From positions 1,523,603 to 1,587,602 of the forward strand of contig NZ_CM001488.1 of the NCBI RefSeq assembly GCF_000233695.2: a DNA stretch of 64,000 nucleotides. The letters run 5' to 3'. Both the position numbers and the translations under genes were made by a program. This DNA is from Desulfobacter postgatei 2ac9 (GTDB taxonomy: Bacteria > Desulfobacterota > Desulfobacteria > Desulfobacterales > Desulfobacteraceae). A model generated the notes under the pieces. That model searched no databases, had not been told where the DNA came from, and saw only the letters and a program-made list of their open reading frames with translations. This document shows, in pieces, positions 53,119 to 62,223 of the stretch (position 1 is the first letter of the stretch; each line of letters opens with the position of its first letter).

Positions 53119-53147
53119 TTGACGATGGTATCTTATTTGCTTATACT
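53119..53147 (+). promoter_or_regulatory. Strong sigma-70 promoter for the 1325-aa surface-protein gene
   Basis: TTGACG (53119-53124), a 17-base spacer and TATACT (53142-53147), each one mismatch from consensus. The leader would be about 75 bases. A strong promoter fits an abundant secreted or surface-layer protein. Confidence 0.72.
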
Positions 53148-53229
53148 TCTTTCGTATTATTATTTCGGGCAGTGTTAGTACCACTTTTCCGGTGGCACAA
53201 TGTCAATTATTTAAATTAGGAGAAAAAGA

Positions 53230-56200
53230 ATGGCAGTAACAAGAGAGCAGGTTGCACAAATATATGTGGCTACATTTAACAGAGCCCCACTTGACGCGGG
53301 TCTTGACTATTGGGCAGGAAGTGGCTTTACCATTGAACAGATTGCCACCAGTTTTTTTGATCAGCCTGAAGCCCAGGCCATCTATACGGATGACGGGGAA
53401 CCGATCTCCAGTGAGGAATTTGTTACCAGAATTTTTGACAACCTTTTTAACCGCGAGCCGGCTGAAGCCGGTCTTGAATACTGGTCCACAGCCCTGGATG
53501 AGGGTACTGTATCCCAGGCTGAAATGATTCTGGCCGTAGCGAACGGCGCAACAGGTGTCGATGCTGCGATATTGGCCAATAAGACAAAAGTCGGTCTCTA
53601 TTACGCGGACCAGGGTGGAGAAGAGACTACTTACTACCTTATCGACATAGACGAGACGGATGAGAGTGTAGAAGCTGCTAAAGATGAAATTGATCACATA
53701 TTGGATCCTGACGTTGAAAAATCCTTTACCGCAGGCACGGATGACATTACCGGCGGCGCAGGCGATGATACCTTTGAAGCCCCCATCGTCCAGAACCCCT
53801 GGGCCGGCGGCGTGTCAAACTCCCTCTCCACTGCTGACAGTCTCGACGGTGGTGCCGGCACCGATTCTCTTTATGCGGAACTGGTTCCTGAATACTACGG
53901 TGTGACCGGTGATAACACGATGGATATTCAGCCGCATATTCAGAATGTTGAAGATATCCAGTTTGAATCCATGGATGTCCTGGACGGCCACACGACTATT
54001 ACGGTCGATGCCAAAAACATCACCGATGTCGACCACATCGGTTCTGCCTACTCAGACGGCGATCTGGTTATCGAAAACCTGACCACCCTGACATCCGATG
54101 GCGTTGCCCGGAATACCGATACCATCACCGTTACCATGGATCACACCGACAACTTCAATCACGATGGTGACGCTTCTGACCTGAAAGTGCTTTTTGACGA
54201 AGACTACCTGCTTTCCGGACAGAGTGTCCAGTCCGCGGCCATTTACTACCTGCTGGACCAGGATGCCGATATGAACAATACCGACGTTGATGGTGACGGT
54301 ACTGTGGATCTGCTGGCCTACATTAACACAAACGGGTTGCGTTTTACGATTGACGGCGGTGAAGAACTGGTTCTTGAGTTTGACCAGGACTTGCTGACCA
54401 CTGCGGACATGTCCCAACGCGTTCTCAATCACGATGATTTTGTTGCTGCCCTGCAGGGTTCGCTCCAGGCTTTGATCGCTTCAGGCGACGTCCCGGCCGA
54501 CACGACTCTCACCGTAGATTACACCACCACCAGGACCACTTTCCTGGATGACGGCAGTGTTTCCTCTCTGATTCCGGCCATCGTTCTTGCGTCCCAGAGC
54601 ACTGCAGGCCTTGAGTCTGTCGGATTCCTTTGGGTAGAAGACCTGTCTGGCGATTTTAACGTTTACGGGCGTCTGGATGATGAGGAAGGCGTTGATGAAA
54701 ACCCCGTTGCCATCAACGTTGAGCTGGACAAGGTTGGCCGTGATAATGACGGCGGCGATCTGATGATCGGTGGTAAGCACGATGAAGCAATTCCCGATTT
54801 CTATGTGAAAGTTCTGGGAACCGAAGACAGACCGAGCAACCTTGGTACCATTACCACCAATGCACAAACAACTGACGATGAAGAATTGGGCGGGGAATAT
54901 GGTCTGGAAAACGTATACATCTCGACCCATGAAGACTATGTGGCCGGGGAATCCTACGCCAGCCTGACAATACGCAATGGTTTCGACGGTCAGTGGTCCG
55001 TGGACCTGGTGGACGCAGATGACTTCCTGGGTGATCTGATCCTGGGTACCGGAACCGCGGTCAATGATCTGATCGTCCTCGAAGCCAGAGGCGGTGGTGA
55101 CGTTACCTTTATGGGTCTGGTTGATGGTACGACAGCTGGCATTGACGATGTATTGGCCAATGACGACCGTGCCTACAGCTACACCACCGGCAGTGGCAAC
55201 GACACCTTTGTCGTGACTTTGGACGGTGATGCGGTTGACGCTGCCGGCGTAGGCCCGGAAAGCTTTGCCATCATCACCGGCGGCGGGGATGATACCGTTG
55301 ACATTATCAGTGTGGACGGCGTATCCCAGCGGACCATGTTCATTCTCGACAACCTCTCCATTGAGACGGGTGACGGTGCAGACCGCGTCACCATCAACGG
55401 CTATGAGCGTTTCGATATCCAAACCGGAGCGGGTGATGATTATGTTGAAATCACCTCTGTTGATCCGGCTGACGGTTCTACCGACGTATGGACTTTCGGT
55501 GCCACCACCGGCGTACAGCCCTTTGTTGACCGCGTTCTCTATAAATCAGAACTGACGGTTACCTTTGCCGGGTTTGAAAGCACTGTTACGGTTGACACCG
55601 ACGCAGCAGGCAACTTTGTAGCCGATCAGGTAATCATCAACGCAGCCATCATTGAAGCCATTGAACAAAGCACGGTTCTCAGCGAATTGCTGGATTATAA
55701 CCTGGGCTCAAGTGATCAGTTCCTGGTCATCACTTCCGACTTTGACGGCGCCAACGAACTGGCCGTGGACCTGTTCCAGCCGACTCTGGTGGCTGCTGAT
55801 GCCGTGGCTGGTGAAGTTGTCCTTTCCAGTGGCGACCTGACTGCCATCCGCAGGGGCATTATCAACACCACCGTTCTGACCTCCGCTGATTTGGAAAATG
55901 AGGCTGAAGTTATTGCTGAATTCAACGACGGCACTACTGCCAACCTGGGTGATGGTTCCCTGAGCCAGACCGGTAATGACATCAGTACCGATCAGTTTGA
56001 CTACCAGTTCCTGGCTGCGAATGCCGACGCAACAGCCAATGCCACCATTGAACAAAATTATTCGGTTATCAATACCTCAACCGGTAACGACATCGTTGTG
56101 CTCCACTCCAACGAAGCTTCTGCCAACACCCTGGTATTTGATTCCGAATTCAACTATCTGACGGTTGTCAACTTCTTCGATGACGCAGCTCGCACCGTGA

Positions 56201-57207
56201 CCGGTAACCATATCCTCGACTTTACCTATTACCTGGACAACCAGCAGGATCCGTCGGATGCCCCTGCAGGCAATGCCCAGTCTGTGGTTGATATTGGGAT
56301 TACCTACGATGGTCCGGAAACTGCTGCTGCCGGTGATGACCTGGTCGGCAATGAATTCACCATTGTCAAGCCTACGTTTGATGATGACGATACCTTTAAT
56401 GGCCTGACCGCATCCAATTTCCTGGCTGCCATCAACGATGATGACGGAACCGCAGATTATGCCGACATTGACAACGATACGCTTGATGCCGCTGATTCTC
56501 CCTTTGGCGATAACTTTGTCGGTACCGTACAGGATCACATTGTTTTCGTTGAAAATAATGACAACCGTGGTGAATACAAAGTCTTCTATCTGACTTCCGA
56601 GCTTGATGCCGATGGTAATGTCGACAATGCCGACGGAGACTTTGAGACCGCAACACTGCTCGGAACCATCGACTTCGGCGCCGAAATTACCGGCGATCCG
56701 ATCAGCATGGCCAATCTATTGGGCAGTGACGACCCGACCGGCGACGGTACGACCAGCTGGTATGAATACTACATGAATGATGTTCTTTTGGGTGAAGGTT
56801 CCCCTACAGATCCTACAGATCCTACAGATCCTACAGATCCTACAGATCCTACAGATCCTACAGATCCTACAGATCCTACTAATGAAACCGTATCTGTTAA
56901 TGCTACGACAGCAACAGACGGAGCACTTGATGCCGATGGTGCCGATGTCACTTTTGAGATTGCCGGATTTGCAACCTACACCCAGGAAATCATCAATTTT
57001 AAACCCGGTGATGTTCTGGACTTCCCTGCAGACAATACACCAACCGTTATTAACTCTAGTTTTACCGATGGAATCGTAGATGTCCAGTATGCCTTCGGCG
57101 GATTCGTGACTACTGTCGAACTGACCGGATTAGATGCTGCTCTCGATCAGACATTACTAGGTGTTCAAAGCTTTGAAGATGTATTTGGCGCAGGCACGAT
57201 TGTCTAA
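53230..57207 (+). CDS. Giant DUF4214 / RTX-like secreted surface protein, type I secretion substrate candidate
   Basis: A 1325-aa acidic protein without a signal peptide. The N-terminus holds two DUF4214-type units (VAQIYVATFNRAPLDAGLDY and FVTRIFDNLFNREPAEAGLE). RTX-like Gly-Asp motifs follow (ITGGAGDDTFEAP, LDGGAGTDSLYAEL, TTGSGNDTFVV, QTGAGDDYVEI), with beta-rich repeats between. Close to the C-terminus eight Pro-Thr-Asp units (56803-56874) join a final domain of about 105 residues ending FGAGTIV, a hydrophobic end typical of uncleaved type I signals. It has a strong promoter and lies near the three-ABC secretion system, its likely exporter. Role inferred: surface layer or adhesin. Confidence 0.85.
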   Translation: MAVTREQVAQIYVATFNRAPLDAGLDYWAGSGFTIEQIATSFFDQPEAQAIYTDDGEPISSEEFVTRIFDNLFNREPAEAGLEYWSTALDEGTVSQAEMILAVANGATGVDAAILANKTKVGLYYADQGGEETTYYLIDIDETDESVEAAKDEIDHILDPDVEKSFTAGTDDITGGAGDDTFEAPIVQNPWAGGVSNSLSTADSLDGGAGTDSLYAELVPEYYGVTGDNTMDIQPHIQNVEDIQFESMDVLDGHTTITVDAKNITDVDHIGSAYSDGDLVIENLTTLTSDGVARNTDTITVTMDHTDNFNHDGDASDLKVLFDEDYLLSGQSVQSAAIYYLLDQDADMNNTDVDGDGTVDLLAYINTNGLRFTIDGGEELVLEFDQDLLTTADMSQRVLNHDDFVAALQGSLQALIASGDVPADTTLTVDYTTTRTTFLDDGSVSSLIPAIVLASQSTAGLESVGFLWVEDLSGDFNVYGRLDDEEGVDENPVAINVELDKVGRDNDGGDLMIGGKHDEAIPDFYVKVLGTEDRPSNLGTITTNAQTTDDEELGGEYGLENVYISTHEDYVAGESYASLTIRNGFDGQWSVDLVDADDFLGDLILGTGTAVNDLIVLEARGGGDVTFMGLVDGTTAGIDDVLANDDRAYSYTTGSGNDTFVVTLDGDAVDAAGVGPESFAIITGGGDDTVDIISVDGVSQRTMFILDNLSIETGDGADRVTINGYERFDIQTGAGDDYVEITSVDPADGSTDVWTFGATTGVQPFVDRVLYKSELTVTFAGFESTVTVDTDAAGNFVADQVIINAAIIEAIEQSTVLSELLDYNLGSSDQFLVITSDFDGANELAVDLFQPTLVAADAVAGEVVLSSGDLTAIRRGIINTTVLTSADLENEAEVIAEFNDGTTANLGDGSLSQTGNDISTDQFDYQFLAANADATANATIEQNYSVINTSTGNDIVVLHSNEASANTLVFDSEFNYLTVVNFFDDAARTVTGNHILDFTYYLDNQQDPSDAPAGNAQSVVDIGITYDGPETAAAGDDLVGNEFTIVKPTFDDDDTFNGLTASNFLAAINDDDGTADYADIDNDTLDAADSPFGDNFVGTVQDHIVFVENNDNRGEYKVFYLTSELDADGNVDNADGDFETATLLGTIDFGAEITGDPISMANLLGSDDPTGDGTTSWYEYYMNDVLLGEGSPTDPTDPTDPTDPTDPTDPTDPTDPTNETVSVNATTATDGALDADGADVTFEIAGFATYTQEIINFKPGDVLDFPADNTPTVINSSFTDGIVDVQYAFGGFVTTVELTGLDAALDQTLLGVQSFEDVFGAGTIV
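56803..56880. repeat. 9-bp minisatellite encoding (Pro-Thr-Asp)8
   Basis: Eight exact tandem copies of CCTACAGAT followed by a variant CCTACT-AAT (Pro-Thr-Asn). It forms a linker before the last domain of the 1325-aa protein. The exactness at DNA level suggests recent copy-number change. A shorter, less exact version lies in the next gene (57651-57686). Confidence 0.92.
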
Positions 57208-57233
57208 TCATTTAAGCTAAGCAATAATTGGGC

Positions 57234-57267
57234 CCGAGCGTGGTATATTTTTGTATGCCTCGCTCGG
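57234..57267 (+). terminator. Weak terminator-like hairpin between the two surface-protein genes
   Basis: CCGAGCG and CGCTCGG form a 7-bp GC stem with a 20-base AT-rich loop, followed by TCTTAAT, not a strong T-run. It could act as a partial terminator or mRNA stabiliser between the 1325-aa and 907-aa genes. Confidence 0.4.
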
Positions 57268-57309
57268 TCTTAATAAGAATTAAATTCAAATATAATTTAG
57301 GAGAAAAAA

Positions 57310-60033
57310 ATGGCCAATGTATTTCTCAACGCAGACGAAACTGGTGTTAAAATCGCTAATGATGGTGACTTGGTTTTCGGCAAATCCGGTGATGAAAGCG
57401 TAAATATTCTCGCGGGTGTTACTGGCGTTGTGCTTGATCAGAATATTGAAGGTGTTACGCTTGATGGCAACAAAGCAGATTACACTTTCGAACAGGCTGG
57501 TAACCAGTTGCTGATTAAATCCGGCGGCGCAACTGTGGCTACCGTTCCTATTCAGGTCGATGCTGACGGCACCCAGCTGACTTTTGATGATGGTACTTTT
57601 AATGCTGTTTTTAATTCCGGCGTGATTGAAGTTGGAAGCGATCCTGTTGATCCTACTGATCCTACTGATCCCACCGATCCCACCGACGGGGAAACCTTTA
57701 CCCTGACGACTGGTGCCGATAACGGTGAAGATTTCGTTGGTACTACAGGAGATGATTCTTATGTAGCCTCTCTTGGTACCTTGAATGCAAATGATTCTCT
57801 GGACGGGGGTGATGGCGATGACACTCTGGATGCAGAGCTGACAGGTAATTTAAACAACACGATTACTGTTGCTAATATCGAAGATATCAGCTTCGAAGTA
57901 CTTGCTGGTTTGACTACAGTAGATACAACCAACTATTCAGGTGTTGACTCTTATACCTCAGACGGTGTCGGTGCTTTAACACTTAACAACCTGAATGGCA
58001 GCAGTGCTGCACTTGTAAAAGATGGGAATTCAAGTGCGTTAACAGCCAACTATGCTGCAGGCACAGTTGCGGGTGGTAATGATACCCAAAACATTGAGTT
58101 ACAAGACTCCACGGGTGGCCTTATTACACTGGGCGCTGGTGTTGAAGCTGTTGTAGTGACTTCTGAAACAGGTGATACAAGTACTGCTCAGCTTGCAGCA
58201 CCAGGCGCTTTAATGTTGACTGTTAATGGTGGTGGTACCGTTACCCTTGGTAATACTGCCAATCCGATTAGTAATACAATAACAACAATTGATGCACGTG
58301 ATACAGCGGCTGTAACACTAACCGCTGCAGGTGCTGCAACAGCTTCTTATCTGACAGGTGGTGGGAATGACTCTTTAACTCTTAATGTTGATATCGGCGC
58401 TGCTGCAAGTAATTTAATTTCAATGGGTGGTGGAGATGATACAGTTAAGTTAACTGCAGCACAAACAGCGGTTAACCCTGCAACAATCGTTGGTGTTGAA
58501 AACGTTGCCTTCACTAATGTCGCGCCAGGCGCTCTCGACCTTGCCAACTCTTCCGGCGATATTGCATTCGACATTCAAAACGGTGGTGGTTTAACCCTAA
58601 ATAATGTCCAGTCAGGTATTTCACTCGGTGCTTCAACTGCAGGAGGAGTTGCCGATCTTGAAGTGAATTACCGTACAAATGTTATGGGCGAAGAACTTAC
58701 TATTGACTTAGGCCGTGCCATGACAGGTACTGCTGGTACCACGAATGGCGGTGACTTAGAAGTTACCAATTTGAATAGCTTGGTATTGAATTTCAATGCT
58801 TCAGCTGCTAGTAATCTGAATACTGGTGGTATTTTGGTTGATGCAACCGCTGCAGGTACTGATGTCACTGAAATATTCACCGTTAATAACAATGGTACGG
58901 GTGCCGTCACTCTTGGTTTGATTGCCGATGCTGCTGCGGGTGGAACAACAGATATTACAGATGTCGTACTTAATGCAGCGACCGGGGCCATTATTGATGG
59001 CGGTATTGCCAATGCACAAGACCTGACTAATGTCTCTATGACAGCTGGTGACGGTGCAATTACTACTGCAGCATATGGTGTAGGAGCTGGTGCTTCAACT
59101 AAACTTGACAGCGTGACCTTGACTGCAACTGGGGCTGCCATTGATGATGCTGGTGTTGTTGCTGTAGTAGAATTCACTACGGCCAATGTTGCCGGGGTAT
59201 CGACCATTGAGCTGAATGCGGCAGGTGGGGCTATTGGTGCAACAAGTGCAATTGATTTTGTCAATACAGTAGGCGGTTTTGATGATGTAACGATTACTGG
59301 TGCAAAAGCTGTAACTGCCAACATCACTGCTGGGGGTACTGGAACAGTTGATACTGTTACGTCTACGAACACTAACTCTGTAACCTTGACCATCGCCGAT
59401 GCCGGTCTTGCAGCAGGTGAAACTGGAACGACTGTCAAACTGGGCAATGCCTCAGTTGGTAACGCAAACACACTTGTTACCGGTTCTGGTAATGATACCA
59501 TCACCGATGGTACAGGCACTGATAACATTACAGCGGGTGCTGGTGGAGATGCCATCGCTATAAGTGGTGGTAATGATGCAATCACTCAGGGCGCTGCTGG
59601 TGCTGGTGCTGCTGGTGATGGTATGGTTGGTCTGTTCAATGATACTGATGGCAGTACGACTGTTACTGACGGGGATACCTTAACATTTGTAAACGATGTT
59701 GATACAATCACCGGATTCACTGTATCTAATGGCGGGGCCGTGACAGATACCCTGACTATTGCGAGTGTTGGTGGAGCAATTACTGGTGGAGGCGGAGCGC
59801 TTGACGCTGGTTTTGCAGCCGCCGGTACTGGTGCGATTGCAGATGATACATACGCTCTTGTACGGGGTGATTATGCCAATGGCGTATTTACTGTTAACGC
59901 AGCAACAGGTGCTGACCAAGCCGTCATCTATGATGGTGATGCTGCTGTTGGTACAATTTCATCTGAAACCATTATCCTGATGGGCATTGGCGGTACTGGT
60001 TTGACAGTGACTAGTGACCTGCTCTTCACGTAA
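57310..60033 (+). CDS. Large RTX-like / S-layer-like secreted protein (907 aa)
   Basis: A 907-aa Gly/Ala/Thr/Asp-rich protein without a signal peptide and with almost no Cys. The N-terminal domain of about 115 residues (ESVNILAGVTGVVLDQNIEG, YTFEQAGNQLLIKSG) leads via four Pro-Thr-Asp-like units to a long beta-repeat region with RTX-like turns (LDGGDGDDTLDAEL, LTGGGNDSLTL, VTGSGNDTITDGTG). The segment after its linker resembles the region after residue 170 of the upstream protein (NDSLDGGDGDD versus ADSLDGGAGTD; NIEDISFE versus NVEDIQFE). The C-terminus ends in SDLLFT. Ribosome site AGGAGAAAAAA as upstream. Likely exported by the nearby type I system. Confidence 0.8.
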   Translation: MANVFLNADETGVKIANDGDLVFGKSGDESVNILAGVTGVVLDQNIEGVTLDGNKADYTFEQAGNQLLIKSGGATVATVPIQVDADGTQLTFDDGTFNAVFNSGVIEVGSDPVDPTDPTDPTDPTDGETFTLTTGADNGEDFVGTTGDDSYVASLGTLNANDSLDGGDGDDTLDAELTGNLNNTITVANIEDISFEVLAGLTTVDTTNYSGVDSYTSDGVGALTLNNLNGSSAALVKDGNSSALTANYAAGTVAGGNDTQNIELQDSTGGLITLGAGVEAVVVTSETGDTSTAQLAAPGALMLTVNGGGTVTLGNTANPISNTITTIDARDTAAVTLTAAGAATASYLTGGGNDSLTLNVDIGAAASNLISMGGGDDTVKLTAAQTAVNPATIVGVENVAFTNVAPGALDLANSSGDIAFDIQNGGGLTLNNVQSGISLGASTAGGVADLEVNYRTNVMGEELTIDLGRAMTGTAGTTNGGDLEVTNLNSLVLNFNASAASNLNTGGILVDATAAGTDVTEIFTVNNNGTGAVTLGLIADAAAGGTTDITDVVLNAATGAIIDGGIANAQDLTNVSMTAGDGAITTAAYGVGAGASTKLDSVTLTATGAAIDDAGVVAVVEFTTANVAGVSTIELNAAGGAIGATSAIDFVNTVGGFDDVTITGAKAVTANITAGGTGTVDTVTSTNTNSVTLTIADAGLAAGETGTTVKLGNASVGNANTLVTGSGNDTITDGTGTDNITAGAGGDAIAISGGNDAITQGAAGAGAAGDGMVGLFNDTDGSTTVTDGDTLTFVNDVDTITGFTVSNGGAVTDTLTIASVGGAITGGGGALDAGFAAAGTGAIADDTYALVRGDYANGVFTVNAATGADQAVIYDGDAAVGTISSETIILMGIGGTGLTVTSDLLFT

Positions 60034-60185
60034 TTCTGCTCCAAGAGACATCTCTCGCTACTCCCACGTAGCTTGAGGAATCCGAGCAAAACAGGATGGC
60101 CGAGTAGCTCAGTCGCCTGTTTCCCTCAAACACCCAGTCTGGTTGTTAAACACCCAGGTCTGATCGGAAAGTGGAAGAAATAAAA

Positions 60186-60221
60186 GGACCCTCGATTCTT
60201 CGGAGTCGGGGGTTCTTTTTT
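60186..60221 (+). terminator. Intrinsic terminator downstream of the 907-aa gene
   Basis: Stem GGACCCTCGATTC with GAGTCGGGGGTTC around a TTCG tetraloop, followed by six T. About 150 bases after the stop codon. Confidence 0.85.
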
Positions 60222-60276
60222 GCAGAGTCAATGCAATTAAGAATTCCGGGACGGATGAGAATTCCGGGCACAATTC

Positions 60277-60312
60277 CGGGTAGAGTAGAGCACTGATTCG
60301 GCCGGTTTCTTT
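60277..60312 (-). mobile_element. Short fragment of a group II intron 3' end
   Basis: About 35 bases (GGTAGAGTAGAGCACTGATT through CCGGTTTCTT) match the 3' terminus of the two longer intron fragments, with one difference. Likely the stub of a third insertion. Confidence 0.6.
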
Positions 60313-60340
60313 GAATTCCGGGGACATGAATTCCGTAATC

Positions 60341-60380
60341 GGGGTCAGGCTTGACATTTTGACATTTTCTGGAATTTACA
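60341..60380. repeat. 40-bp direct repeat, copy 1
   Basis: Begins GGGGTCAGGCTTGACATTTT and ends TCTGGAATTTACA. An exact second copy is at 60523-60562. Each lies next to a leader module, so they may be the outer ends of small repeated elements. Confidence 0.85.
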
Positions 60381-60390
60381 AAAAGTTATG

Positions 60391-60510
60391 ATTCGGGGTC
60401 GGACCGAGCTAAGTATTTATATTACTTATAAAAAACCATGGGTACGGTCCAAATATGGCCTTAAACAACCTTTTTTGACCCCAAAAATGGACCTTTAAGA
60501 AAAAAGCTCT
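60391..60510 (+). repeat. Transposase leader module, copy 1
   Basis: Starts GATTCGGGGTCGGACCGAGC and contains TTTTTTGACCCCAAAAATGG and TTTAAGAAAAAAGC. The same order of motifs is found at 60640-60755 and directly in front of the Y1 transposase fragment at 61646-61762. No ORF follows it. Confidence 0.6.
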
Positions 60511-60522
60511 CCTGCTTGGAAA

Positions 60523-60562
60523 GGGGTCAGGCTTGACATTTTGACATTTTCTGGAATTTACA
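60523..60562. repeat. 40-bp direct repeat, copy 2
   Basis: Exact copy of 60341-60380. It follows the leader module at 60391-60510. Confidence 0.85.
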
Positions 60563-60639
60563 CATAAAATAGGGGACAGACCAGGAATTCCAGGGACATC
60601 TATGATAAGTTTTGTCAAGGGGAAAATATAGGGATTTCA

Positions 60640-60755
60640 CATTGGGGTCGGGCCGTACTAACATGCTGTAATAACAGTAGATATGGTATAAAAATGCCTA
60701 AAAAAGAGGCTTAAAGTGCCTATTTTGACCCTAAAATTGCCGGTTTAAGAAAGGC
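60640..60755 (+). repeat. Transposase leader module, copy 2
   Basis: Starts CATTGGGGTCGGGCCGTACT, then GTACTAACATGCTG, TTTTGACCCTAAAATTGCC and TTTAAGAAAGGC. Same design as copies 1 and 3, without an ORF. Confidence 0.6.
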
Positions 60756-60878
60756 CCTCATCACTTCGGTGGTGGTGGCTTTTTCGTTTCTGCACCTTCC
60801 AAATCGATCTCCAAAGACATGAGCCAGTTTCATATTTATTCGTCCTGTCTGAAATTATTGACAAATCTTGAATTCGGG

Positions 60879-61627
60879 GTAGAGTAGAGCACTGATTCAG
60901 CCGGTTTCTTCAGCCCTTTCTATATTCGAGACGCCTTGCCGCACGCGGCTACTACGTGTTCCAAAGGCCTTGCATCCTCAGTGCTCCCTCATCAAACCGT
61001 GCATACGGTTCTCCCGTACACGGCTTTCCGATGTTCTTCATCGTAAGGCTTGCGCTTTTTTTTTCTGCTTGGCCTTACAATAGAGCTTCCTCTGTAGCGT
61101 CCTGATTCTAATTGGAGTTAATAGCATAATGCAATCTCCTAATCCTCCGCTCGTTGGTTGCTTGAACAAAGTAGGGTCCCTTTCCTCGGCCTGGGTTATG
61201 TTGTCCCTTAGCCTCAAACGGTACTATGAACCCCTCCGACTCCCAATATAGCCCGATGGAATTTCGGATATCCTTATATCCATCAGTTGCCGGCCTTGTG
61301 CCTTCACCATATTGGGTCTCCCGCACTGCACTGCAATTCTTCCGACACATGCCATCCCTGCTACCCCGGAAGATCACCTGAAAGGATTTCCGTTTTCTAC
61401 TCCCAAGCACTACGGCCTTCCCTTGATGTCCAAAAGGTCGGCATCTTCAATTAGTTGACGAGGCTACATATAGGTTCACTTTCGTTACGGCCTGCATCTT
61501 TGCCCATAAGAAACTTACAACCCCTGGTTACCCAGACGCTGCTTCCCGGTGCTAAGAAGGCGTACGGATAATTCCTCCTTCAGGACTTTAACCTGTTAGA
61601 ACTACAGTTGTTACGGCATACGGACAC
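60879..61627 (-). mobile_element. Internally deleted group II intron
   Basis: On the minus strand the intron 5' end GTGTCCG (61627) is followed by about 500 bases of domain I-IV sequence. It then encodes a stretch like the N-terminus of an intron reverse transcriptase (QATNERRIRRLHYAIN, RTLQRKLYCKAKQ), then jumps at once to domain V (complement of 60993-61026: AAGCCGTGTACGGGAGAACC followed by GTATGCACGGTTTG, GAGA tetraloop). The 3' end is CTCTACTCTAC (60879). The reverse transcriptase and maturase domains are missing. Exact 5' and 3' ends are estimated. Confidence 0.72.
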
Positions 61628-61645
61628 CTTACTTAATTTGACGAT

Positions 61646-61762
61646 TCGGGGTCGGGCCATGCTAACCACTTGAAATAAAATTAAATTTGATTTAAAATAC
61701 CCTCCATATCATGACTATAATCGATTTTTTAGGGTCAAAAACACTGATTTAGAAGGCAAGCT
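61646..61762 (+). repeat. Transposase leader module, copy 3
   Basis: GATTCGGGGTCGGGCCATGC, GCTAACCACTTG, TTTTAGGGTCAAAAACACTG and TTTAGAAGGC, ending at the start codon of the Y1-type transposase fragment. It identifies copies 1 and 2 as orphan leaders of the same element type. Confidence 0.6.
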
Positions 61763-61954
61763 TTGACCAGAGCAAAACGACATTATCTCCCAGGTCAGAT
61801 TTGGCATATCACCCATCGATGCCATAAACGGGAATTTTTGCTGAAATTTTCAAAAGACCGTCATAGATGGACTCAATGGCTTTTTGAAGCCAAGCTCAGC
61901 TTGACAAGAATTGATAATCCAATTAGTTTTAAATTTTGGATAATTTGTTTTTAG
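61763..61954 (+). pseudogene. N-terminal fragment of a Y1 (TnpA-REP-like) transposase
   Basis: The first 46 codons (MTRAKRHYLPGQIWHITHRC, HKREFLLKFSKDRHRWTQWL, FEAKLS) are the characteristic start of HUH transposases with the GQIWHITHR motif; normal members exceed 200 aa. After FEAKLS the sequence turns into a short unrelated tail ending at 61954, so the catalytic His-rich and Tyr parts are lost. The DUF4160 gene starts 9 nt downstream. Confidence 0.8.
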
Positions 61955-61962
61955 GAGTGTTC

Positions 61963-62223
61963 ATGCCAACTATTAGTATTTTTTATGGGATTATTATTCA
62001 GATGTTTTGGCAAGAACACCCACCTCCACACTTTCATGCTTTGTATGCTGAGTATGAAGCTTTGATAAATATTCATACTTTGGAGGTTGAGAAAGGTTTT
62101 TTACCAAAACGTGCGATGGTTTTGGTTCTTGAATGGGCTATTGAACATCGTGCAGAATTAATGGAGGCATGGAATCAATGTGCGCAAATGCAATCACCGC
62201 AAAAAATCGAACCTCTTTCGTAG
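61963..62223 (+). CDS. DUF4160-family protein
   Basis: An 86-aa protein from ATG 61963 (TAGGAG 7 nt upstream). Family pattern: MPTISIFYGIIIQMF, HPPPHFHALYAEYEALI, and FLPKRAMVLVLEWAIEHRAEL with the terminal W. DUF4160 genes typically overlap a DUF2442 gene, as here, and the pair has been suggested to be a toxin-antitoxin-like or mobile module without proven biochemistry. Confidence 0.88.
   Translation: MPTISIFYGIIIQMFWQEHPPPHFHALYAEYEALINIHTLEVEKGFLPKRAMVLVLEWAIEHRAELMEAWNQCAQMQSPQKIEPLS

Larger units (their letters stand above)
52741..53229. other. Long leader region upstream of the 1325-aa surface-protein gene
   Basis: About 490 bases without a gene. It contains the hairpin at 52853-52915, AT-rich sequence, a strong promoter (53119-53147), a small hairpin CCACTTTTCCGGTGG around 53170-53195 and the ribosome site AGGAGAAAAAGA before ATG 53230. 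Confidence 0.6.
60034..60878. other. Gene-free mosaic of mobile-element fragments
   Basis: After the terminator at 60186 the stretch contains repeated GAATTCCGGG motifs (from 60241), a short group II intron tail (60277-60312), a 40-bp direct repeat (60341-60380 and 60523-60562) and two leader modules (60391-60510, 60640-60755). No intact gene is seen. Confidence 0.6.

Noticed and set aside
54481..55422. Antisense open frame of 313 codons inside the 1325-aa gene
   Set aside because: Same explanation; stop-free by codon bias of the sense gene.
56803..56880. Tandem repeats as a CRISPR array
   Set aside because: Nine-bp units without spacers, in frame within a coding sequence.
58668..59585. Antisense open frame of 305 codons inside the 907-aa gene
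   Set aside because: Composition (Pro/Ala/Val/Ser) is what the reverse of Gly/Ala/Thr/Asp-rich repeats gives; no start signal.
61108..61410. 100-codon minus-strand ORF in the group II intron as a separate gene
   Set aside because: It is intron ribozyme/reverse-transcriptase leader sequence; only the last 30 or so residues resemble an intron-encoded protein start.
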